64,000 nt of DNA from Phlegmacium glaucopus (lineage: Eukaryota; Basidiomycota; Agaricomycetes; Agaricales; Cortinariaceae), in assembly GCA_015039465.1 (NCBI GenBank), contig MU129998.1, positions 19,100 through 83,099 on the forward strand, read 5' to 3'. Shown here piece by piece: positions 1-11,128 of this stretch. Position 1 is the first letter of the stretch. The number at the start of each line of letters is the position of its first letter. A program made the position numbers and the translations under genes. Below the pieces are notes generated by a model. It saw only the letters and a program-made list of their open reading frames with translations, did no database searches and was not told where the DNA came from.

Positions 1-377
1 CCCTGTTCACAAACCCCTCAGACGAAAAGATAGGAGGTGTTTATGGTCCATTTGACCAAGAGACAAAGCTCGAGCTGGAGTTTTCCCATGGTAGAACGGA
101 GGAAGAGGAAGAAAAAGGTAAAATTATTACGAGTAAGATGAAAGCGGTGTGTTTTTTCTCTATTAGCTTATAAGTATACTAAATCCTGCGGTACTTTTTT
201 AGCTCATTGACGAAGATGAGACGACCCGTGTGGACATGGTATAGAGTTTTTTAACCTTTTTATTTCCAGCAACACTTTACTTAATAATTGTTCGAGTAGA
301 TTCCCTATGACAATGGTTACACCGAGGGCAAGGATGTAACTGACACACTTGCCACTGTTGTGCGTTGGTCCAGATGA
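1..377 (+). CDS. 3' end of an unrecognised gene, cut by the window edge
   Basis: An open frame enters at base 3 and reads an acidic tail (YGPFDQET, then a Glu run) up to a GT donor near base 118. A second short exon (DETTRVDM) ends at a GTATAG donor near 240. A last exon after the acceptor near 301 reads DNGYTEGKDVTDTL and stops at TGA 375-377. The first acceptor is my choice among two AGs, because it keeps the frame open. I do not recognise the family. The real gene could have other borders or be non-coding. Confidence 0.4.
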
Positions 378-2621
378 TATCTTTCACCGCTTCGGCGTCT
401 TCCGAGTCGCTTCACCAAGTCACGCCGCACGTTGGCTGCACGGTCATCGACTCATCTAACGATTCTAAGTAATCAATTTTCTTTTATATTTGTACTACTA
501 GCCTTCGTCTCTTGCTTACATTGATTTGTCTACCTGACCCGTTTTTTCTGTCGAATATAATACAAAATAACCAAGTTCTCATTTATCTGAGTCCGATTGT
601 GATTACGTAAAGATCACAAACGTGACCGCTGTGTATTTTTCTGGTATCCAACCACAACACATTTATTACGAGGAGCGATAAGCGCGAACAAGCATACGCT
701 CGAAGACAAAGATAAAAATATCCGACAATCACTCTGCTGCAACACTGACGTTCTAAGAAGCCACACGACACAACACAGGTTACGATACTGTCCAATCTTT
801 GTTCCAGGTATATTGCCAGTACGATCTTACTATGTATCTACGTCCGTCTAATCACAAATATTGACCAGCCCCACCCCCTTTGGTAAAATTCCTCATCCCT
901 CATCTGGCTCTGTACTCCAATTCATGTGGCTTGCACAGAACCGTGCGAGAACTGGGACGAAGATTTCGGGTTCCAACAATCTAAAAGAAGCACTGCACAA
1001 CGATTCGTCCTCCTCGCAGACTACCATCATCTTTGGATGCAGAGGCCGCGAACAAGAGGTCCGAACCATCACTGCGCGGTCCGGTCGTGCCCCACCCAAG
1101 CTGGTCTGCCTCCCACGTCCACGTAGTTCATGTTCTCGCTCAACACCATTCACACGGACGCTTCCACGGCGCCCACGTACCTGACCTCTTTGCCTTCGCC
1201 TCCTTCGTCTGCCGAGCCGGAGGTATGATCGTCTGTGCCTCTTCAAGGACATGCCCCCCTGAAAGTCCGGTGCGCCAGTGCATTGATTGCTAAGCATCGA
1301 AAGCGTCAAGATTGGGGTCTTGAGCGACAGGGAGGTTTCCAAGTGATATGTCAACGGTGTGTATTTTTTTTAAGCAACTTTATAGCTCCTTTTGTGTCTG
1401 TTTTAAAAAAAAGTTGAACTTTGATCCTTGTTTTTCTTTTTTTTTCCGTTCTAATCCATAGGCCTACCGCATCAGCAATCGGGGGTGCCCGTTTGCATTT
1501 TTTTTCGTCACCTCCGAGCACGATCCATTTCTATTCTCATTTTCCTGCTACTTCTATTTCAATTTTCGATGTCATGACCTTCCTGCGTGTCGTCTCTTCG
1601 TTCTCTGAAGCGACGGCCTCGAGGGCTGGCTTTGTGGCCGGTCGAATTTGGCGTTGATATATGTTTTCGTTGTTTTCATAATTTTTTGTACTAATCCTAA
1701 TTTTACTATTTCCTCTTCTATTTTCCGATGGCACGGTCTTCCAGGAGAAGGCAGTCTTCGGCAATCGGATTTCATATCATCTTTCTTTCTTGTATATCTT
1801 ATTTTGTTCGATGAGCAGCGCGCCCAGCCTATGTTTGGCTTATTGCATTCAGTCTCTGCGTTTATGGTCATCTCAACCCTCCCTCGTTGTCTCGCGTCCC
1901 GTTTTGCGGAGCGGTTTGAAGTTTTTCAGTAGCTTACGCTCTTGTCTTTGTCCCTTACACATTTTTGATCCCATCACTTTCCTCGGCGCTTACTACGCCG
2001 AACCCCGTCTCGCACCCGAGCCACCAAGACCGGCAAGTCACTCTCTATTCTCAATCTATGCTCTCTAAGATCTAAATTAGCTCAGATCCATTTGAAGAGT
2101 GCTTATGCGTTAGCACGATTTCAGGAGGCAGAATACGATTTTTTGACAACTTGAAGTTTTCTCCCAGATTCTGGAAGTACGAAGATTCGATTTCGCGCCA
2201 AGTCAGGTATAAATTGCTGATGTGCCTGTTAGTAAATGAATACGTTCAAGCACATTTCCCAAATCAATTCCTCTTATCTTTTACTCTCATCTGCCACTAT
2301 TTACTCATTGATGATAACCTGTTGGCGTCAAACATCAGTCTGGCCAGTCGCGGATAATGATAATAAAAGTACAATTTGTATTTGATGTAGAATTTACATG
2401 ACATATTCTTCCTTGACTACTTCCAAGTGTCAATCATAGCACTGATGGATTCCAACAGTCGAAGGTCAGTAGAGAGAAAGTCTCCTCATTTCCATGTTGC
2501 GGTAGGGGGATTCGAAGCATGCGAGTCATCGATTGGGATGGGATCATTGGCTAAAATGCAATAGATAAATTTTATAGCCATTTTCGCCAGATAAGATACT
2601 TACGGAAGAACTAGATTAAAT
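378..2621. other. Gene-poor stretch, no convincing gene
   Basis: Several overlapping open frames lie between 860 and 2070 on both strands, including an Arg-rich minus-strand one. None shows a domain, a consistent intron pattern or a conserved-looking sequence. Pyrimidine-rich tracts around 1430-1560 and 1680-1990 carry loosely similar phrases (tttcgatgtcatgacctt, ttttgatcccatcacttt), possibly a decayed local repeat. Nothing else is recognised. Confidence 0.4.
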
Positions 2622-3552
2622 TCATGCCAGTGCATTAGAAAAAGGAAACAAAGGAAGCCTAAAACAAAAGAAACACACCACTCCGACAAGTTGGTCAGTA
2701 TTTCCACTGGGGTAAAACAAAAGCCTGTCGCTGGTATAGTTGGCAACAGACGTATCCTTGAGACTATCGATCAAGTTGAAATGGAATACCCCGTTGATAT
2801 CTGCAATATATAGTACACTAAGCGGAGAACGTAAATGAGGATAGAAAAGCTTTCTCACTAATACCGGGCTTTTTGGAATTATCAATGACGTCAAAAGTCG
2901 CCGTTTTGCCAATGGGCTCGAGCGTAAGAGTCACAGTCTTGCTGCCAGTGACCTTGTACATGTTAGCAGAACAGGTGCCAATCTGTTGTTCACCCCAAGT
3001 ACCAGAGCCATTCTGAAGAAGGTTGGTTTCTATGTTGTTCTAAGCAGCCAAAGTTAGAAACGTGTAGGACTCAAATTGATTTTGCGTCGCTCACAGCGTC
3101 CTTGGTCAAGAACTGCGGTACAGAGGTCGTTAGTGAGCGCGAAATGTGGCGAAAAGGATCGACATACAGAAGCGAAGCGGGTTTCACTATCGTCTGCTGT
3201 AGTAAGGAAATCAACGCGAATGGCCATGGGAGTCTCGCTGTTGTAGAAGACATTATAATAGACAGTACCCACCTTGCTGCTTGTATCGCTCAAGGCACTG
3301 TAAAATAATATTCCCTCAGGATCTGCCGATATATGTCAACATTAATATTCTAGGAGGTTTATGAGAATCGATGTTACCTCTTCCAAACGAAATACCGTCA
3401 ACAAATTCTCTCATGATGGAGGTGGCATAGACGCGGAAGCCTTGCTTGTGGTTGTCATCCCAGTAGAATAGTGCAGCGGCAGCACAGCACAGATCAAAGT
3501 CATTGGCTAAGGCAGAGATCTGAGTGGCGTACGTGTCTGTGGTTGATGTCAT
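2622..3552 (-). CDS. Unrecognised short protein, five exons including an 18-nt exon
   Basis: Starts at ATG 3552 (MTSTTDTYATQISALANDF). A GTAACA donor follows FGRG. The second exon reads DPEGILFYSALSDTSSK and then YYNVFYNSETPMAIRVDFLTT, ending at a GTATGT donor after FAS. A 55-nt intron with a CTAAC branch site leads to an 18-nt exon (FLTKDA) between CGCAG and GTGAGC. Next come NNIETNLLQNGSGTWGEQQ and, after a GTGAGA intron, NGVFHFNLIDSLKDTS, with the stop at 2622. Spliced size is about 200 aa. There is no signal peptide, transmembrane segment or recognised domain; the alternating Thr/Val stretch (KVTGSKTVTLTLEP) suggests beta structure. The frame is kept through every splice, which supports a real gene. 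Function unknown. Confidence 0.55.
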
Positions 3553-6282
3553 TGCAATTGCTTGAACGAAGTGAGATAGGGCAGCCTTTAACCACCTTCA
3601 GCCAATACATCACAGAAATACGGTAAACTGATCCAAAAATGTTGCAAAAATGTGCGCTACCCTAATAGAAGAGGTGAAAATATTTTATTAAAAGATGACG
3701 TGGAAAATGGCGGTGAAGCTCGGTAATTCGAGGAAAAGGAGATAAATATATGTCAATTATTTCCAAAAGAAGATGGAGTGTCTTCGTATTATTTTTATCA
3801 TCTATGCAAAATCATCTCCCGTGTGCATCGTGTGCAAGTGTCACCTGAAATCCACCGACAGACACGGCATCCTTGAATAGGATCCCGTGAGAAATTCCGA
3901 GTCGGGCGCCTGCAGGGCATCCTGTTAGGCGCCTGATAAGATAGCATTCATAGAACACTCTTGTGAATAATTGTCATTCAAGGATGATCATGGGTCCGCA
4001 TTGCTTTGTATTTTTTGCTGATGGTAACTGTATTCCGGGTCCTATAGTTAGCAGGTGTTACCCTGTACCGCCCAATTCAAGAGAAAGGAACATTAAGTCT
4101 ATTAAGGCAGGAGTGATAGCCGAGATCTGTCGAACTATTACTTGAGGGTGGTTGGTCAGGAGACTCCATACAAAACCTTGCATTAAGGCTTCGTTTCTTC
4201 TATCAATGTCGAATGGATGAAGAAGCATTAGAATTATACAAACATTTTACTTTAAAAGGAAGAAAAGCAGGAAATGCTGGAGACCAGAGTTACGTACCTT
4301 AAAGAGCATCACTTTCCCATGTCAATGCCATTCAAAGGCTTTTAGACATTAATAAGTCTCAAGTCTGATTGGAAGGAACTCGTCGATAAGTTTCCACCAC
4401 TCTCAGCGCTTCCGACTTCTTTGAGCGGCAATCGGCGAGATCTGTTGCGGGTTCGAGGTTGTATTGTGTAGAGATTCCTTTCCACTAGTCTGATCATGGG
4501 TTCATGCGTGCGAGTTTTAATTTGGGGTACATGTCAAATTGGGTCTTCCTTGTTTTGGATATGTTTTGACGAGCACCTTCTGCTGTGATGTCCATAATAC
4601 ATTAGTTAGTCCGATGATCGTTCTTCAGATGACTTACAACATGTTCGACCACTTGTAATTCTGGTGCTTTGGACATGGGGGACCGTGATACATTTCTCAA
4701 AATCACACGTATTTTCGATGAGACGAATCGCAGCAAACTCTTGACAGAGCTATAAAAACGCTATGATGGCGTTTACTGGAGCATGCCGTATCGGCAATAG
4801 CCAACAGCCAACAGCGTGATTAATTAAATCCAAGTTTGGAGGATATGATAAAGTTATCGCAATTATTATTTAATACTACTGTCTCTGGTAAATGTGATCA
4901 TGTGTGATCAACCGATCCTCGATCAACGCATCCGGATATCCAACACAACATCCGATTTGATATGTACTCCAAATCAAATTATCGAAGCAAACACAGTGGG
5001 ACTGCATTAGAAACAGGAATGAACCCATGATAAGGCCGTTGAAAGGAATTTCTCTGCTCAAAGCCACCGATGAAGGCCTGTCATCTTGTGATAGATTTCG
5101 CCGATTGGGCGATATAGAAATGACAGCCTGCAACAGTCAGAAGCGCTGAGAGTGTAGAAATGAAACTTATTGGTATGTTCCTTCCAATTTTTGCCTCAAA
5201 CTAGAGTCTTAATTACGCCTAGACTTTTAGATTGTATTAAGAGTAGAGTGTGATATTATTTCTGGCTCGAGAGGAAAAATGGCTGGCAGTGCGTGCATGA
5301 GCGTGCATAGTGGAGCATGTGTCCGTGAGTTTTGTGTGCACTCGATCGGGTGGAGTGAAGTAAATCTGGGGATTTACGTTTTAATAGTATCATAGCAAAT
5401 TTATATAGTTGATCAGATTGTATATATTCTATACATATTCTGTGGCCTTTTGTGGGGGAGGAAGGTTCACTGTGTCTAAATCTAGTTTTCTAAGGCGTAA
5501 ACACGACGACGAAGCTTGTCTGGAAAGATGACCCTTAATGCATTCATGGGGGCAGACCGGCACGTCCGAAAGAAATTTTTAGATGCACCTTCCAGAGGCA
5601 ACAAAGTCGAGGTCGGGTAATATGAAGGGAAAAAACGCGAGTAAAAATTGTAGATATGAAAAACCAACCAAAAAAAATAGCAAGCCAGTATTCGTTACGC
5701 GAGGACGCGAAGTGTATTAGCAAAGAGAGAAAGAGCTGAGATCGATTCCACGAATTTCACGAAGTTTTCCTGGACATTCCGCGATGATGTATGCGGGCTC
5801 GTAGTAGCCTGAGTGTTTGAGTAACACTGCCAAACGAAAACACTTGAACTACGCTCACTAGTAGACAAACTATTCTGTCCTTCTTCTCCTCTGATAGCGT
5901 TGTGGGAAGTATGACTTGAACCGGCCTGAGCTATGAGTTGCAGCGTGTTAGCGTGTGCTGGCCAAGAAAACAGGATCTAGCTGCTGGTAAGACTCAGCCG
6001 ATGATGGTGTACCGCATGTGACTTGGCGCGTGCGGCGTGCCGCATTTCATAATCCAACAGTGTTGAGTATGAAAACGAAACGTAAATGCTCTTATGTCTA
6101 ACATACAGCTGTAACATACTGGGATGCTGCAGTGATTACCTTACTAGTCTCGGCACTCGTCAATAAACACTGTCTTCCGCATTAATCAGGTCTTTGTCTT
6201 GGACAGCAGTTGCAAATAAACAACGGCGACCAAGAGCAGTAATGCGAAACGCACGACGTACGACCGCAGAAGCCAAGATTTG
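3553..6282. other. Intergenic stretch with an imperfect inverted repeat
   Basis: No gene could be supported. The open frames at 3963-4145, 4876-5133 and 5482-5667 have no recognisable features. The main structure is the inverted repeat of 4345-4440 against 5085-5215, listed separately. 6000-6280 lies just downstream of EXO70 and shows nothing distinct. Confidence 0.4.
4345..5215. repeat. Imperfect inverted repeat, arms about 100 bp
   Basis: The left arm (4345-4440) contains gattggaaggaact, ctctcagcgcttccgact and caatcggcgagatct. The reverse complement of 5085-5215 contains the same phrases in the same order with scattered mismatches (for example agcgctgagagtg at 5141-5153). The spacer is about 650 bp. 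I see no clear target-site duplication or terminal motif, so it may be a decayed terminal-inverted-repeat element or an old local inversion. Confidence 0.5.
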
Positions 6283-8634
6283 TTATCGTTGGAATAAGTT
6301 CCTTAGCTGGCTTTCAACATCTTCCACAGTTCGTTTAATATCTATTAAAATGTCAATTCAACTCGACCGTCACGCAAATACAGTGGATTCGACTCACATT
6401 TCTGAGGATCTAAACGCACATAAAAGATCAAATGAGTTTAAAATCCAAGGAGACGCATGAGGAAGCAACATACTCTTGCTAAATTCCTTATCCTTTTGTT
6501 TCTGCGTAAATTTCTGGAACGAAGGTATGACAACCATGACAACTTCGTCTCTGATTGCATCTCTTCCATCAACATCGTCTTCCAACACTACTACCAGCTT
6601 ATGCCGTTCGACAACCTCATCTAACAGATCAAAGAATCGTGTGAATTTCTCCTTTGCTGCTGCCCGATTGGACTTGTCCCTAGGATCTTCCGAAAGGGCC
6701 TGCATCAAAGGTGAGAAGTTGGAGTCAAAATACCCGGCTTTTGCGATGCGGAAATTGGAGTTAAGTGCTTCTTCGGCGGGTTTCGGGACGAAAGTAGAGA
6801 GATTAGGGTCGCTGGACTCTAGTAGGTGTAGCCGCAAGTAAGATATGTTATTAAGGAGAAAGATGGATCCGAAAGCGGGGCGTCGTGAGGTACGAGAAAG
6901 AGTCACCAGGCTATTGATGGCAGTAAGTATAACGTCATCTACAACTGCTTTAGCTCGATAAGATATGACAAAAATGCGAACTTACGAACAAAATGTTCGA
7001 TAATATTTGAATGATCTGCTTCGTCCGTCTTGACACCCTTGCCCACCTGGATGCCCTCTCCCATCTTCCAATTTCCATCCCCGAGCGCAAGGAGGGCAGA
7101 TTCAACGGCCGTTTGAATACGTGGAATCTTCTCGATATATTTGACAGTCTGACATAAAGATATCGGCATGAATCTGCCGATGGAGAAAGAAGACTCACTG
7201 AAATAGTAAAATCCATTAACTTGGTACCCGTATCTGATCCTCTTGCCGTCGCTCCCAATTTCAAGTCAGCTAGAAACTCCGGAAAGCTGCGTAAACAAAG
7301 TGCACGGAGAGCAAGTACTCCTTCCTTAAGCCCGTTCTTATCTTCGGCATGGTCCGGTCCCCGTCGGGAGAGTAGGTCATTCCAGTGTGGTTGATGGGAT
7401 AACAAACCCTCGTATACTGACAAGGCAAGGAAATTATATTTGTGCAAAGATTTCTTGACGAGAGTGAGGAGTTGCGTCAAGACGAGGTTGAACAATTTCA
7501 GAATTGGAGCCATCAGAGTCCCATACGCGGACGCAACCATTTGAAGGCTTGACAAGGGACTAAGTTCTTTCAAAAGTTTGTACTCTTCCTGTTACACAAA
7601 TAATGAGAGTTCGACAAACGACATACTAACGATCGCGTACCTCCGAAGTACCCAATATGAACTCGACCCATTCTGTAAACTCCCTCCCTGTCGTCAAAGA
7701 GTCCGTTGTTTCTGCTCGCGCCACAAGCCTCTTTCCCTGGCCTTCCAAACATTTGACGGTCCAATTCCCTCTCATATCTGCATACCCTTTCTGAGCTTCT
7801 TTCAGTGTGGATAGGATAGCCGACGCTGCTGGATGAGAAGGATGTGTTGATGGCAGAGGCAAAGTACGAAGAAACAAGACAACTGGTGTCAACGTCTGAA
7901 TCAGAGATGATGGGAAAGACATCATCATCATTTCGGACCCTGGGGTAGGCATCAGCCCAGATGAGCCTTCTGCCACAACTTTGGTATAGAGCTGCGTTAG
8001 CTTCTTCGCGCCGGATTCAACTAGACGAGCCTGAATCGAATAAATGAGCGTTGAAGGCGTTGAGTTTACAAGATCGTACCGCCGTTCTTAAGTCAAGATC
8101 CGATGCATTAAACGCAATACCCGTATTCAATCGCTCCAAAGCATCTTTATAAACACCAATCTGTCCCGATTGTGGACTGTTAAACGACGGTCACCATGCA
8201 AATGCCTTTAGACTTGAGATATGACTTACCCTCGGAGAATCAGGGCTTCATCCGCTGCCAAGTCTGCCTTGCTATTCGAAGCATCCTCTATCTTGGCCAA
8301 CGTTTTATCGATATCTACAATCCCTGAGCATGACTCCACTGAACACCCAGATTACTTACTGCTCCTCCTTCTGTTTAAGACCTGAGTAGCGGTATACAAC
8401 GGCAGAATTGATTTCTCAAGCTTTGCAAGTCGCGTATCGAAGCTGTCAAGAATGTCTGGTTAAGTGAGTATTCGGCAGTTCAAAAGTTAACAAAACTCAT
8501 TACTGGTCATTCGCTTCGATAACTGTCGTGTTTTGTTCAGATTTTGCTGCAACTAAGAGCTTTCTGTCAGCCTTCTAACGTAAATAGCCATAATTCTTAC
8601 TCACCAACTCAATTTCTGCAGTCTCATCGTCCAT
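6283..8634 (-). CDS. EXO70: Exocyst subunit Exo70
   Basis: Exo70 tethers secretory vesicles to the plasma membrane as part of the octameric exocyst, binding PI(4,5)P2 and Rho GTPases through its C-terminal helical bundle. The start at 8634 gives the typical fungal Exo70 N-terminus (MDDETAEIELLQQNLNKT), followed by LEKSILPLYTATQVLN. I count about 11 exons. The central exons read LVARAETTDSLTTG and FTEWVEFILGTSEEEYKLLK; the C-terminal part reads SIFLLNNISYLRLHLL and FTRFFDLLDEVVERHKLVVV. The end is KDKEFSK, then a 12-nt exon at 6398-6409 giving NPQKY, then IKRTVEDVESQLRNLFQR and stop at 6283. The length, roughly 640 aa, fits the family. Upstream on the same strand is the 8907-10304 gene, with 272 bp between. 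Confidence 0.95.
6398..6409 (-). other. 12-nt microexon of EXO70
   Basis: The exon before it ends at 6474, followed by an intron at 6410-6473 (GTATGT to TTTAG). The 12-nt exon is followed by an intron at 6342-6397 (GTGAGT to TAATAG). Joining the three pieces restores codons for N-P-Q-K-Y-I-K, the segment Exo70 proteins carry right after KEFSK. Reading through either intron instead gives an unrelated tail and an early stop. Confidence 0.85.
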
Positions 8635-8906
8635 GTTGGTTGCTTGTACGTTCTAAATGATATTGTTACTGAATATTGTTTGGATGTGTGTATTTGGCTT
8701 CCCAGGATCATAAAGGTTCGTTACAAAAACTCAGAATTAGACTACAACAGAAAAAAGAGGGTCATAAAGATATTGAGCTAGATGAGTCCCAACAAATTCC
8801 GAGGAAAATAACTAGGATAGGTGCATATAAGTACTGTATTGACATGTAAAGGAACGTAAGGCAAAAGATGTAAGGTGGCAGTCGCAACGTAGAAAATTAC
8901 TAGAAA

Positions 8907-10304
8907 TTACAGCCGATTGGTCTCATCTTCATCTCCTCGTCTTGCAAGGAAAGCGCCAAGGTCTCCTGTTCGTTTCACACCAACACTAGTCAACCCTCTA
9001 AATCCTGTCATTGGAAATTCTCCTCCTCTTAACCTAGGAGTAGAGAACTCTCCTACAGGTTTCTTAACATCGTTTGGGATAGAAGGACCGACTGAGTCTT
9101 CGGCATCAAAAAGACCTTGGCCTTGTTCTACCGTGCTAGGGCTGACGATTCCATTGGAAAATGTGGGTGAAATAGGTGAAGGTAACGAGGGTGATTGAGA
9201 AATGGTTGATGAATCAGTAGTGACCGATGTCCTAGACGATTTTTTCCTTCGACCGGGCTGAGGCTGTAACGATGCTGCCTGTATTTGTGCGTGGCCATTC
9301 TTGAGAGGGGCTTGGTGTAGTCCACGGTCGGATGTCGACGTGGAGGTCCTACTGCGTGAATCTGAACCACCATGCGAACCTTTATCTCTGCGTCTTTTGT
9401 GGGCGTACACTCCTCCATCGAGATCAGCATTGTCGTGGTCATCTTCTGGTTGTGGGATGGATGGAGCCTGAGCGGCTACAAACCGTCCATACTCCTCTTG
9501 GGCAGAACCGGAGAATGCTGACCCAGAACCTGAGTCTGATGCAGGGGATGTGGCGTTAAGAATGTGAGAGTAACCTTTACGAAGTGGAGGTGCCATAAAT
9601 CCGCCGCTACCTTGAAACCCTTCAAAATCTTCCCCATCGCCTGGGGCTTCCATAGACTCGGCCAGGCGCTTTAATTCCTTCTTCTCTCGTCGACGCTGCC
9701 GGCGTTCTTCCTTCTCTTTAAGTCTTTGAGCTTCCATTTCAACCGAAGCCTGCGCAGCAGGGGCAACATTTGAAGAAGAAAGCGCAGCAATGGTATCAGA
9801 ATCGAGAGGTGCGGCATCTGAGTCAAAGGTAGCGGTAGAATGGGCTGTAACAATGGTGTTGGGAGTCATATCCCCATTTCTTCTATAATACAGGGCATCG
9901 TCTTCGTCCAAAAGTTGGACAGGAGGCCTTCCAAATAGATCATACCCAAAGAACGTGATTCGGCGGGGATTGTTATGGTTCTTCGTCCGTTTTTTCTTTT
10001 TCTTTCGTCGTGCCCGTCCCGGGTTAGAATGAAGGGACAGTGTTTCTGCATCCATGTCGGTATCAGTATCCGCTAATAATCCCTGGAGTTCATCTGGACG
10101 AGCTCGAGGTATCCGGTTTATAGCAGGGTTATGGGGTTGATCTTCGTGCTCGCTATGGTCATCTGAACCAGGCTTGAGACAGGGCAAACATGAGACGAAT
10201 GCGATTTTGACAGTATCAGACCATGAGAATGGACTCGTCATTGTCGTCAACAAGTGGTTGTAGAGCGAAGACGTCCAGTTGCAGGTGATTCCGAGTACCG
10301 GCAC
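8907..10304 (-). CDS. Unrecognised, mostly disordered protein with a short conserved-looking N-terminus
   Basis: An uninterrupted 465-codon frame. The likely true start is the second Met at 10241 (MTSPFSWSDTVKIAFVSCLPC), which leaves 110 bp to the upstream gene instead of 47. The N-terminal part has a CLPC pair that could be lipidated, a PRARPDELQGLLADTD segment, a Lys/Arg-rich run (RRKKKKKRTKN) that could be a nuclear signal, then RRITFFGYDLFGRPP. The rest is low complexity: a charged coiled coil (KEKEERRQRRREKKELKRL), Ser/Thr-rich stretches and Pro-Ser runs. It ends near MTGFRGLTSVGVKRTGDLGA. No enzymatic motif was seen. I cannot give a function. Direction and spacing fit a cluster with EXO70 and the NTPase, with separate promoters. 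Confidence 0.75.
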   Translation of the reverse strand: MPVLGITCNWTSSLYNHLLTTMTSPFSWSDTVKIAFVSCLPCLKPGSDDHSEHEDQPHNPAINRIPRARPDELQGLLADTDTDMDAETLSLHSNPGRARRKKKKKRTKNHNNPRRITFFGYDLFGRPPVQLLDEDDALYYRRNGDMTPNTIVTAHSTATFDSDAAPLDSDTIAALSSSNVAPAAQASVEMEAQRLKEKEERRQRRREKKELKRLAESMEAPGDGEDFEGFQGSGGFMAPPLRKGYSHILNATSPASDSGSGSAFSGSAQEEYGRFVAAQAPSIPQPEDDHDNADLDGGVYAHKRRRDKGSHGGSDSRSRTSTSTSDRGLHQAPLKNGHAQIQAASLQPQPGRRKKSSRTSVTTDSSTISQSPSLPSPISPTFSNGIVSPSTVEQGQGLFDAEDSVGPSIPNDVKKPVGEFSTPRLRGGEFPMTGFRGLTSVGVKRTGDLGAFLARRGDEDETNRL

Positions 10305-10351
10305 CGCACTGTGGGAATGCCGAGTTGATTTGATATATTTACATCTCCGAT

Positions 10352-10988
10352 TTAAAATCTAGCTAAGCCCATTATAATTCCAACTCTTTCTGGCAGAAAC
10401 ATTGCCTCCCTTCCCAATTCATAGTATGAGATATCTAGCTCCCCCAACAACCGCTTGTATATCTGCAAGCATTTATCTTGGTTTTCTGTGCTCCGAATAC
10501 CATCATCAACCAACCACTCTGCCACAGGTTTCAGAAGGACTACAATTGACTGCCGATAGCGTTGTAATACTTTCTGAAAGTTGGCAGAGCGTGTGAGATG
10601 ATGCTGCTTCCTTTTAGCTTCTTCTTCGTCGTGTGAGGTAAGAATTGCGTAAACGATAGGGTCGATGGCTGTCCTATCATAGACACGGACGGTGTGCCGG
10701 ACCACGCTCTTCTCTTCAAGGAGTAAATGGGCTTCCATAATGTCCTCTTGCATCTGCAATGAGCTGATGGTGTCTCGTGAATAGCCTTTCATCTTCATAA
10801 CATGCCTTGCAACTTCTGTCACATATGCAGACTCCTCGAGTTCGAGCTTTTGCGCTAAGGCGTTACAAAGTGTCGTTTTCCCTGTTGACTGTCCCTTGAA
10901 TTCAGTCAACAATCATCTAGGTCAACCAATAGCTCACTGATGGTCCGAGGATATAGATTGAAACCGAACGCTCAGGTTTCGCTGCCAT
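10352..10988 (-). CDS. Small P-loop NTPase (AAA_28/NadR-like ATPase)
   Basis: Two exons. Exon 1 (10938-10988) reads MAAKPERSVSIYILGPS; a 49-nt intron (10889-10937) follows, and exon 2 starts at 10888 with STGKTTLCNALAQ. Splicing therefore completes the Walker A motif GPSSTGKTTL, which the unspliced frame lacks; this fixes the start. Further on are VYDRTAIDPIVYAI (a probable Walker B-like or substrate segment, as in NadR/kinase-type ATPases) and RYRQSIVVLLKPVAEWLVDDG. It ends with GLARF. The product is about 196 aa, cytosolic, with no membrane segment. Fungal members of this family have no well-defined role; kinase-like activity on a small molecule is an inference. It shares a 140-bp divergent promoter region with the RdRP-helicase gene. 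Confidence 0.8.
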
Positions 10989-11128
10989 TTGTGTGGTGGT
11001 CTGGAACAAGAGGGAATAGCACGGGAATAAGCAGTCACTTAAACTTTGTTCACACAGACAAGCGCCCAGACTCTTCTTTTATCAGCCCCATCGATATCCC
11101 TGTCTATCGCCCTCATCCTCATACCACC
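10989..11128. promoter_or_regulatory. Divergent promoter region between NTPase and RdRP-helicase
   Basis: Only 140 bp separate the two opposed start codons, so both promoters must overlap here. Pyrimidine-rich stretches lie just before the plus-strand ATG. No canonical TATA box was seen. Confidence 0.5.

Noticed and set aside
893..1354. Arg-rich 153-codon minus-strand frame and overlapping plus-strand frames
   Set aside because: Three frames overlap in both directions, with biased composition and no domain or intron logic.
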